In this document: positions 1 to 5,315 of the stretch, one piece after another | Layout of the letters: every line of letters begins with the position of its first letter | How positions within the stretch are numbered: position 1 is the stretch's first letter | NCBI GenBank assembly: GCA_900551515.1 | Contig: URWH01000147.1 | Coordinates: forward strand, 1-5,362 | Reading direction: 5' to 3' | DNA from: an uncultured Porphyromonadaceae bacterium | GTDB lineage: Bacteria > Bacteroidota > Bacteroidia > Bacteroidales > Muribaculaceae | Length of the DNA: 5,362 nucleotides | The notes under the pieces: model-generated | Database searches by the model: none | What the model was told of the DNA's origin: nothing | Seen by the model: only the letters and a program-made list of their open reading frames with translations | Made by a program: the position numbers and the translations under genes

Positions 1-836
1 CTTTCAACCCGAATCTGTCCGCATCGTCCGGCTACTCCGACATTTATATTCAGACCGGCCACGTGCGCAATACGGGTGTCGAGGCAAGCCTGGGTTACAA
101 CCACCAATGGAAAAACTGGAATTGGAACTCGCAGTTTACTTTCTCCTGGAACAAAAACAAGATCACCAAGCTCACCTACGGCGACAATCCCGACTACTTC
201 ATGATGGCCGGCGAAGGCATCAGCGCCGGCACCGGCGGCCAGGTAATGGCTCACACCGTCGGCAAACCCGCCTACAGCTTCTATGTCTACCAGCAGGTCT
301 ACGACGTCAACGGCAATCCGATCGAAGGACAGTTCGTCGACCGCAACGGCGACGGACAGATCACTGCCGCCGACCGCTATTTCCACCACAGCAAAGATCC
401 CAAAGTCACCATGACATGGAACAACTCGTTCAACTATAAAAACTGGGACTTCTCGTTCGCTCTCCGCGCCAACCTCGGCAACTACGTCTATGCCAACACC
501 GAAGCCGCCAACGTCTCCATCAGCTCAACGGCCTCCACACCGCTCAGCAACCTCATGGCCGACCGCTTCCTCTTCAACGACCTCGGCGTCAACGGCGTCA
601 TGAGCGACTACTTTATCCGCAACGCCTCATTTGTCCGCTGCGACAACATCACACTCGGCTACACATGGCCCTCGCTGATCAAAAATCAGCTCCGCCTCCG
701 CATTTACGGCGCCGTGCAGAACCCCTTCGTGATCACCAAATACAACGGCCTTGACCCCGAAATCTTCAGCGGTGTCGACAAGGATCTCTATCCCCGTCCT
801 GTCACCGTTTCGTTCGGCGTTGTCGCTTCTTTCTAA
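1..836 (+). CDS. susC: SusC-like TonB-dependent outer-membrane transporter, C-terminal fragment
   Basis: This is the last 277 codons of a SusC/RagA-family TonB-dependent transporter, the outer-membrane beta-barrel that imports oligosaccharides using TonB-ExbBD energy. The reading frame is open from base 3 to the left edge, so the gene is incomplete at its 5' end; the GTG at 63 is internal, not a start. Family signatures are visible: the strand motif NTGVEASLGY at about fragment residues 23-32, WNKNKITKL after it, a calcium-loop-like DRNGDGQITAAD at 113-124, then DPKVTMTWNNSFNYKNWDFSF and YFIRNASFVRCDNITLGY-type barrel strands. The protein ends in Phe (GVVASF), as expected for a BAM-recognised barrel. 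Plug domain, TonB box and carboxypeptidase-like N-domain lie outside the window. A susD-like gene starts 21 bp downstream, which is the classic pair. Family assignment is very secure; the substrate cannot be read from this fragment, and the Sus symbol rests on the susDEF neighbours. Confidence 0.95.
   Translation, partial: FNPNLSASSGYSDIYIQTGHVRNTGVEASLGYNHQWKNWNWNSQFTFSWNKNKITKLTYGDNPDYFMMAGEGISAGTGGQVMAHTVGKPAYSFYVYQQVYDVNGNPIEGQFVDRNGDGQITAADRYFHHSKDPKVTMTWNNSFNYKNWDFSFALRANLGNYVYANTEAANVSISSTASTPLSNLMADRFLFNDLGVNGVMSDYFIRNASFVRCDNITLGYTWPSLIKNQLRLRIYGAVQNPFVITKYNGLDPEIFSGVDKDLYPRPVTVSFGVVASF
339..374 (+). other. EF-hand-like calcium-binding loop in SusC
   Basis: The encoded 12 residues DRNGDGQITAAD have acidic or Asn residues at loop positions 1, 3, 5 and 12, Gly at 6 and Ile at 8, which matches the canonical EF-hand/dockerin loop. 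A (D/N)xNGDGxIxxxD segment in an extracellular loop is common in SusC-family transporters. Calcium binding is inferred from the pattern only. Confidence 0.7.
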
Positions 837-843
837 CCTCAAC

Positions 844-848
844 AAGGA
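844..848 (+). promoter_or_regulatory. Shine-Dalgarno-like site before susD
   Basis: AAGGA lies 9 nt upstream of the susD ATG, in the 21-bp susC-susD gap. It is the only purine-rich ribosome binding site of this strength in the operon: the short gaps before susE and susF contain no GGA or GGAG match. It supports ATG 858 as the start. Confidence 0.6.
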
Positions 849-857
849 ATCCCAACT

Positions 858-2420
858 ATGAATTTCAAAAAGATATCTTTCGCAGCGCTGGGCTGCATGG
901 TGCTTTCGATCGGCGCTACGTCATGTGTCGACGACCTCGACGTCACCCCTAAGAACCCCAGCAACAAGACTGAGCTGACCACAGGCGAAGAATACTGGCA
1001 GTCGTTCGCTCAGGTTTATTCAGGTCTCGTCATTGCCGGTGTCAACGACAAAAGCGACATCACTGTCGACGACGGCGGTGCCGGCGTCTACACCCGTCAG
1101 CTCTGGAACCTTCAGGAACTCTGCTCCGACGAAGCTTTCATCGGCAAGAACTGGAACGATGCAGGCCTTGACGAACTCGACTACTCCACATGGTCGGCCG
1201 ACAACCACTGGCTCTATGAAGCAATGTCGCGTTTCTGCTATCAGATCAGCATCTGCAACGAATTCCTCCGCACCATCGACAAAGCCGCCACTGTGGCCAA
1301 CCCCATCTCGGCCGACGACATCAAAGGCATGAAGGCCGAGGTCCGCGCACTCCGCGCGCTCTCCTACTATCATATGATGGATATCTTCGGACGCGGTCCC
1401 TGGAGCACCGAAGCCGATAAAGTTGGTGAAACACCCGTCACCATGACCCGCGCCGAGATGTTCCCCCTCGTTGTCGCCGACCTCGTCAACGCCATCCCCG
1501 ACATCAAGCCCGCCGCCCAGCAGCGCTACGGCCGAGTGTCACGCGAAGGCGCCTACATGCTTCTCGCCAAGCTCTACCTCAACGCCGGCGTCTACACCGG
1601 CACCCCGATGTGGACAGAATGTGCCGACGCATGCCGTGAAATCATCAAGACCGTCAACACCCTGGCTCCCGAATACAAATATCTCTTCTGCGGCACCAAC
1701 GACCGCTACGTGGGCAACGGCGAAATCCTCTGGGCCATCCCGCAGGACAACACCAACCTCCAGTCCTACGGCGGCACCACCTATCTCGGCATCGGCGCCT
1801 GGAACGCAAGCATCCCCGAGGAGCTCTATCACAAACTCGGCTCGACAGCAGCCGGCTGGGGCGGCCCCCGTGTACGTCCGGAACTCGCCGACGCTTTCTC
1901 GTCGGGCGATCCCCGCTACCTCATCTATGAAGGCACCTTCACCAACGACCTCAACGACATAGGCGACTGGGGCCTCACCGGCAGCGGCTACATGTGCATC
2001 AAATACAGCTACGCTTCCGAGGACGACTACGACAACACCCAGGGCGTCTACTACAACACCTTCAGCAACACCGACTTCCCCCTCTTCCGCCTGGCCGACA
2101 CATATCTGATGCTCGCCGAATGCCAGCTCCGCGGCGTGGAATGCAACGGCAAATACTACTTCGACCAGGTGCGCGCCCGCGCCAGCCAGCCGGCCATCGA
2201 GCTCAACGACTACAACCTGCTTCAGGAACGCATGCGTGAACTCTACTGGGAAGGACACCGCCGCTCCGACCTCATCCGCTTCGGACAGTATTCCGGCAAC
2301 CAGTATCTCTGGAGCTGGAAAGGCGGCGTTCAGCAGGGTCAGTCAGTGCCCGCCTACCGCGAAGTCTACGCTATCCCGACCAACTACACCGCAACCCTGG
2401 GCCAGAACCCCGGATATTAA
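858..2420 (+). CDS. susD: SusD/RagB-like surface glycan-binding lipoprotein
   Basis: This 520-residue SusD-family lipoprotein caps the SusC barrel on the cell surface and delivers glycan to it. The start at 858 gives a lysine-bearing N-terminus (NFKK), a hydrophobic stretch and a lipobox ending ATSC with Cys23 as the lipidated residue. Acidic VDDLD follows, consistent with a Bacteroidetes lipoprotein export signal. Typical SusD/TPR-scaffold segments appear in order: KAEVRALRALSYYHMMDIFG (159-178), GRVSREGAYMLLAKLYLNAG (225-244), GEILWAIP (288-295), FPLFRLADTYLMLAECQL (407-424), ERMRELYWEGHRRSDLIRFG (457-476) and the family's C-terminal QNPGY. The length is near that of family members (B. thetaiotaomicron SusD is about 550). 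It follows susC by 21 bp and precedes susE by 27 bp. Ligand specificity is inferred: the SusE/SusF neighbours argue for starch-like glucans, but no ligand residues were verified. Confidence 0.95.
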   Translation: MNFKKISFAALGCMVLSIGATSCVDDLDVTPKNPSNKTELTTGEEYWQSFAQVYSGLVIAGVNDKSDITVDDGGAGVYTRQLWNLQELCSDEAFIGKNWNDAGLDELDYSTWSADNHWLYEAMSRFCYQISICNEFLRTIDKAATVANPISADDIKGMKAEVRALRALSYYHMMDIFGRGPWSTEADKVGETPVTMTRAEMFPLVVADLVNAIPDIKPAAQQRYGRVSREGAYMLLAKLYLNAGVYTGTPMWTECADACREIIKTVNTLAPEYKYLFCGTNDRYVGNGEILWAIPQDNTNLQSYGGTTYLGIGAWNASIPEELYHKLGSTAAGWGGPRVRPELADAFSSGDPRYLIYEGTFTNDLNDIGDWGLTGSGYMCIKYSYASEDDYDNTQGVYYNTFSNTDFPLFRLADTYLMLAECQLRGVECNGKYYFDQVRARASQPAIELNDYNLLQERMRELYWEGHRRSDLIRFGQYSGNQYLWSWKGGVQQGQSVPAYREVYAIPTNYTATLGQNPGY

Positions 2421-2447
2421 TACCACGATATCATAAAAACCAAGATT

Positions 2448-3413
2448 ATGAAAAAGATATTCAATATAATCGCGGCTCTGGCCTGCGTCGGCTCTCTCTT
2501 CACAGCCTGTGAGGAGAGCCAGGATCTCACCGATCCCAAAGCACAGCAGCCAACCGACAACAACTTCCTCAACACTCCGCCGACGGCCAACTACCTCTAC
2601 GATCTGTCGGAAACCGAGTCCGTCACGCTGACGCTCTCGCAGCCCGACTACGGCGTCGGCACGGTGCCCACCTATGCCGTGCAGCTCTCACTCGATCCCG
2701 AATTCGACGGCGTCCCCACTCAATGGCTCTACAACGGCGCCGAATCGACTCCCCAGAACTATATCGAACTTCCCTCAACCTACACGACGACAACCATCTC
2801 GATTGCCGCACGTGAAGTGGCCGACGCCATCAACGGCTGCCGGGGCTACAACAAGCTCGATCAGCTCGAGGAAACCGGCTACACCGACTATGAGGGACCC
2901 ATCTACCTGCGCGTACGCTCTTACTTCCCCGGCGCTTCCGACGAAGTCTACGACCTCTACAATATCATTTCCAACACCGTCAAACTCAACTATGTGAAAG
3001 CTTATCCCACCATCCGTGTGCCAGGTTACATATTCCTCGTGGGCGCGCCCGAAGGTTGGAGCGGCCCGACACCTGCCAACGCCGAACACTACGAAGACTG
3101 GAAGCTCTTCGAGGCCGACGACAAGATCGGCTCAGAGATCTACTCCGCAACATTCGACATCCCCGCCGGAAAATTCCAGTTCCGCTTCTATTCAAAGCTT
3201 CAGGACTGGGACTACAACTCCATCGGCTCACAGGACGGCGACAGCCCCGTTGACATCACGCTCAACGACAACGGCATCTACTCAGGCTCATGCGTTGTCG
3301 GCACCGAAAAAGGCAAAGGCAAAGGCTCTTGGCAGATACCCGACTGGGCAGGCGGCGAAGTGACAATCACCGTCAACATAAAAGCCAAGACCGTAGAGTT
3401 CAAGAAAATTTAA
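2448..3413 (+). CDS. susE: SusE-like outer-membrane lipoprotein with one C-terminal carbohydrate-binding module
   Basis: This 321-residue lipoprotein resembles SusE of the starch-utilisation system, a surface protein that binds glucan but is not catalytic. The N-terminus MKKIFNI, a hydrophobic core and lipobox LFTAC place lipidated Cys21 before EESQD, an acidic export-signal-like tail. Residues about 45-185 look like the SusE N-terminal fold (VTLTLSQPDYGVGTVPTYAV region, 58-78). Residues about 193-321 form a beta-sandwich binding module: IFLVGAPEGW (195-204), the aromatics W204, W218 and W254, and a family-type ending with GKGSWQIPDWAGGEVTITVN (291-310) and TVEF. The protein is shorter than B. 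thetaiotaomicron SusE (about 387 residues, two modules), so one module appears absent. The gap to susF is 29 bp. No strong Shine-Dalgarno is seen; the start is fixed by the signal peptide. Family call is firm; the starch ligand is inference. Confidence 0.88.
   Translation: MKKIFNIIAALACVGSLFTACEESQDLTDPKAQQPTDNNFLNTPPTANYLYDLSETESVTLTLSQPDYGVGTVPTYAVQLSLDPEFDGVPTQWLYNGAESTPQNYIELPSTYTTTTISIAAREVADAINGCRGYNKLDQLEETGYTDYEGPIYLRVRSYFPGASDEVYDLYNIISNTVKLNYVKAYPTIRVPGYIFLVGAPEGWSGPTPANAEHYEDWKLFEADDKIGSEIYSATFDIPAGKFQFRFYSKLQDWDYNSIGSQDGDSPVDITLNDNGIYSGSCVVGTEKGKGKGSWQIPDWAGGEVTITVNIKAKTVEFKKI
3309..3326 (+). repeat. AAAGGC hexamer x3 inside susE
   Basis: Three exact AAAGGC copies in frame encode Lys-Gly three times (residues 288-293) just before the SWQIPDW segment of the SusE-like module. 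This is a loop-like, potentially slippage-prone microrepeat. Copy changes would keep the frame, since the unit is 6 bp. Confidence 0.8.
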
Positions 3414-3442
3414 TCATCCATCATCAGAATTTCATCTCAAAT

Positions 3443-4909
3443 ATGAAAAAGATATTCAACATAGCGCTCACCGCCTTAATCGCCCTCGGCTTCACAGCCT
3501 GCGATGACGACGACGACGTATTCTACGGAATCCCGTCAGTCAATCCGCAGCAGCCCATAATGCCGGCCGACGGCATCACAGCCACCGACATCGTGGCCGA
3601 CGGCGGAACCGTCGACCTCGACGCCGTCAAGACCGACGGTTACATCGACATGCTCGACATCACACGCCTTGAAAACTTCCCCGCAGGACAGCAACTCAAA
3701 GTGGTGATGAACGTATCGGCCACCGCCGACATGGCCGCCTCACAGGCCATCGACCTCAACGTGATCGACGGCACCGCAGCCGGCGTCATCAAAGTGGCGC
3801 AGGCTCCGGCTCTCGCATGGAACGAAGCCTTCAACACCCTCGTAAGCCGCGATCCCTCGGCCAAGACAATGTATGTCAACTACGTCGCCTACGCCGTCCA
3901 GGGCACGACCACAGTGCTCCTCGGCTCCGTCGGCACGCCGCAGGCCGTCAGCGTTGTCCCCTTCTCGCCCGAACACCCGGTTGAAACCGAATATTACATC
4001 TACGGCACCATAAGCCAGGATCAGATATCATCGGCCGTCAAACTTTCGCACGAGGGCAACCAATACGACAATCCCGTGTTCTCGACCAAGATCAACGTCA
4101 CATCAGCCGACATCGAAGCCAACGGCGGATGGAAATTCAAAGTCATCCCGCAGACCACATTCGCCGCAGGCCAGACATGGGAGCAGAACCACTCGGCTGT
4201 ATTCATCGGCGCAGGCCGCCGCGAAGGCACTCTCGCCTACTCGACCGACGAAGCCGACTGCGAATGGATTGTCATTGACAAACCGGGCGAATACATGCTC
4301 AACGTCAACGTCCTCGACCAGACATGGGAACTCTCCAACGCCATCGAATACGTCTACGTCGTCGGCAACGGCAACGGATGGTCATGGTCAACCCGACTCT
4401 TCACATCCGACTACATCAACTATCAGGGATTTGCATTCCTCAACGGCGAATTCAAATTCACAGGCACGGCAGGATGGAACAACGACCTCGGCAACTATGG
4501 CGCCGGAGCCACCAACTATGAGCTTCTCAACGGCTCCAACACCAACTTCCAGCTCGACGGCACCCCCGGCCTGTATCTCATCAACCTCAACCTCTCCGGC
4601 CTCAGCTACAAAAAGACCCTCATCAGCAGCGTCGGCGTCGTCGGTTCGGTCAACGGCTGGAACGCAGGCTCTCCCATCGAGATGACTCCCTCCGATGACT
4701 GCCTCACATGGGAAGCCGAAGTGACACTCACCGACACCGACGAATTCAAATTCTGCATGAACCACGGCTGGGACATCAACCTCGGCGGCGCTGAGGACGA
4801 CCTCCAGTTCAACTCCCCGCAGAACCTCTATTCGCCCGGAGCCGGCACCTACCTCTTCGTGCTCGACCTCTCCGCCCTCCCCTACCAATGCTACCTCGAG
4901 CAGCAGTAA
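3443..4909 (+). CDS. susF: SusF-like outer-membrane lipoprotein with three tandem carbohydrate-binding modules
   Basis: This 488-residue protein matches the size and plan of SusF (about 485 residues in B. thetaiotaomicron), a non-catalytic surface starch-binding lipoprotein. The frame is open upstream to an ATG at 3290, but the start at 3443 is chosen because it yields a proper signal peptide, MKKIFNI then a hydrophobic stretch and lipobox GFTAC (Cys20). Five consecutive Asp follow, a strong lipoprotein-export signal. Residues about 35-175 look like an Ig-like spacer. Three beta-sandwich modules follow: about 182-300 (YYIYGTI to TWELSN; W230, W246, W275, W295), about 302-393 (YVYVVGNGNGW; W313, W315, W345) and about 396-488 (VGVVGSVNGW; W406, W423, W443). 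The last two resemble each other clearly; the first is more divergent. It is the last gene before a strong stem-loop. Substrate is inferred from the family. Confidence 0.88.
   Translation: MKKIFNIALTALIALGFTACDDDDDVFYGIPSVNPQQPIMPADGITATDIVADGGTVDLDAVKTDGYIDMLDITRLENFPAGQQLKVVMNVSATADMAASQAIDLNVIDGTAAGVIKVAQAPALAWNEAFNTLVSRDPSAKTMYVNYVAYAVQGTTTVLLGSVGTPQAVSVVPFSPEHPVETEYYIYGTISQDQISSAVKLSHEGNQYDNPVFSTKINVTSADIEANGGWKFKVIPQTTFAAGQTWEQNHSAVFIGAGRREGTLAYSTDEADCEWIVIDKPGEYMLNVNVLDQTWELSNAIEYVYVVGNGNGWSWSTRLFTSDYINYQGFAFLNGEFKFTGTAGWNNDLGNYGAGATNYELLNGSNTNFQLDGTPGLYLINLNLSGLSYKKTLISSVGVVGSVNGWNAGSPIEMTPSDDCLTWEAEVTLTDTDEFKFCMNHGWDINLGGAEDDLQFNSPQNLYSPGAGTYLFVLDLSALPYQCYLEQQ
4346..4906 (+). repeat. 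Tandem duplicated carbohydrate-binding modules in SusF
   Basis: Two successive modules of about 92 residues align by eye: 4346-4621 (YVVGNGNGW ... GEFKFTGTAGWNNDLGNYG ... GLYLINLNLSGLSY) and 4631-4906 (GVVGSVNGW ... DEFKFCMNHGWDINLGG ... GTYLFVLDLSALPY). Trp positions, the EFKF strand and the closing (G)xYLxxLxLSxLxY strand are shared. This is a protein-level repeat with diverged DNA, as in known SusF proteins. Confidence 0.75.
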
Positions 4910-4929
4910 AGCCCACCCGCAGGCAGGCC

Positions 4930-4967
4930 CCACCACAACGGTGACCCCACCACCACAACGGTGGCCC
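4930..4967. repeat. Two-copy 20-bp-period repeat with small hairpins
   Basis: CACCACAACGGTG(A/G)CCC occurs at 4931-4947 and 4951-4967 with one mismatch over 17 bp. Each copy folds on itself: CACC/GGTG around ACAAC in the first, CCACC/GGTGG around ACAAC in the second (4950-4964). A weaker, degenerate third unit (ACCCGCGGTGAAGCCCC) follows at 4969-4985. It lies just after the susF stop codon, in the probable 3' untranslated region. Function is unknown. Confidence 0.75.
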
Positions 4968-5010
4968 TACCCGCGGTGAAGCCCCAACTGCTTCTCAACG
5001 CCCCCTATTC

Positions 5011-5042
5011 CGAGAGGATGCGCCCCAAAGCGCATCCTCTCG
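5011..5042 (+). terminator. Probable terminator of the susCDEF operon
   Basis: A perfect 13-bp inverted repeat, CGAGAGGATGCGC (5011-5023) and GCGCATCCTCTCG (5030-5042), encloses a 6-nt CCCAAA loop. It starts 102 bp after the susF stop. The stem is long and GC-rich, as expected for an intrinsic terminator, but only a weak T run (CTCATTT) follows, so it could also act mainly as a 3'-end-protecting hairpin. The symmetry would allow some function on either strand. Confidence 0.75.
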
Positions 5043-5074
5043 CTCATTTCCGTCCACCCGGGGCGCCTGTGACG

Positions 5075-5110
5075 TTAAATCCCTTAATGACCTTAAAGTC
5101 CTTAAAATCT
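5075..5110. repeat. 9-bp TTAA-phased tandem repeat, 4 copies
   Basis: TTAAATCCC, TTAATGACC, TTAAAGTCC and TTAAAATCT follow one another with an exact 9-bp period. TTAA is invariant, and positions 8-9 are CC in three of the four units. It lies between the operon terminator and the tRNA promoter, outside any supported gene. Confidence 0.8.
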
Positions 5111-5150
5111 ACCCCCCCTCGCCTCATCGTCCCCGCCCCTGCACCTCAGC

Positions 5151-5187
5151 CACTCCCGTTCACTCCCGTCCACTCCCGTCCACTCCC
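5151..5187. repeat. 10-bp tandem repeat CACTCCCGTY, 3.7 copies
   Basis: CACTCCCGTT is followed by CACTCCCGTC twice and a partial CACTCCC, all head to tail with no gaps. The array abuts the AT-rich stretch that precedes the tRNA promoter. The near-identity of the copies suggests recent slippage or a maintained site array. Confidence 0.9.
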
Positions 5188-5218
5188 AAAAATTATCCAT
5201 CAAAAAAATCCCCAAAAA

Positions 5219-5250
5219 TTTGCACAATCCGAATAAAACCTCTACCTTTG
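5219..5250 (+). promoter_or_regulatory. Bacteroidetes-type promoter for tRNA-Phe
   Basis: TTTG at 5219-5222 (the -33 element) and TACCTTTG at 5243-5250 (the -7 element, consensus TAnnTTTG) are separated by 20 bp, close to the usual Bacteroidetes sigma-ABfr spacing. An A-rich tract just upstream could act as an UP-like element. Transcription should begin near 5254-5258, leaving a leader of about 60 nt before the tRNA. Confidence 0.85.
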
Positions 5251-5259
5251 CATCGCAAA
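5247..5259. repeat. Inverted repeat overlapping the -7 box and start site
   Basis: TTTGC (5247-5251) and GCAAA (5255-5259) form a perfect 5-bp inverted repeat around ATC, covering the 3' half of the -7 element and the predicted transcription start. It could be an operator or an extension of the promoter consensus; the sequence alone does not decide. Confidence 0.6.
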
Positions 5260-5267
5260 TCAAAACG

Positions 5268-5305
5268 GCGCCCTCCACAGCATCGAGCGCGATGACTGCC
5301 GGCGC
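5268..5305 (+). other. Structured leader upstream of tRNA-Phe
   Basis: A nested stem-loop is predicted by eye. The outer arms are GCGCC (5268-5272) and GGCGC (5301-5305); the inner perfect hairpin is CATCG (5281-5285), loop AGCG, CGATG (5290-5294). It lies between the predicted transcript start and the tRNA 5' end, so it would be removed during tRNA maturation. Confidence 0.5.
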
Positions 5306-5315
5306 ACAGCAAGAT

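Larger units (their letters stand above)
4910..5215. other. Intergenic region without a supported gene
   Basis: This stretch between susF and the tRNA promoter contains the terminator hairpin and three short repeat arrays but no convincing coding sequence. The open frame 4961-5236 runs through the terminator and the tandem repeats and encodes a proline-rich, low-complexity product with no recognisable motif. An A-rich tract (5188-5221) leads into the promoter. Confidence 0.7.

Noticed and set aside
63..65. GTG as a start for the first gene
   Set aside because: The frame is open to the left edge with SusC-like sequence upstream (NPNLSASSGYSD), so this is an internal valine codon.
1539..2258. 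239-codon antisense open frame within susD
   Set aside because: It is a shadow of C-ending codon bias, which removes stops on the opposite strand; the product is Val/Ala/Gly/Glu-rich with no domain, and the sense frame is unmistakably SusD.
3290..3442. 51-codon N-terminal extension of SusF from an upstream ATG
   Set aside because: It overlaps the susE 3' end out of frame, is Arg/His-rich as expected for a shifted frame, and would bury the evident signal peptide that begins at 3443.
4388..4936. 182-codon antisense open frame over the susF 3' end
   Set aside because: Same composition artefact; the Val/Glu/Gly-rich product has no motif and the sense frame is a clear SusF module pair.
4930..5187. 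Possible CRISPR array
   Set aside because: The repeats are only 9-20 bp, adjacent or nearly adjacent, with no unique spacers of constant length and no cas gene.
4961..5236. 91-codon plus-strand open frame in the intergenic region
   Set aside because: It runs through the terminator hairpin and both tandem repeat arrays, encodes low-complexity Pro-rich sequence, has no ribosome binding site and no recognisable motif.
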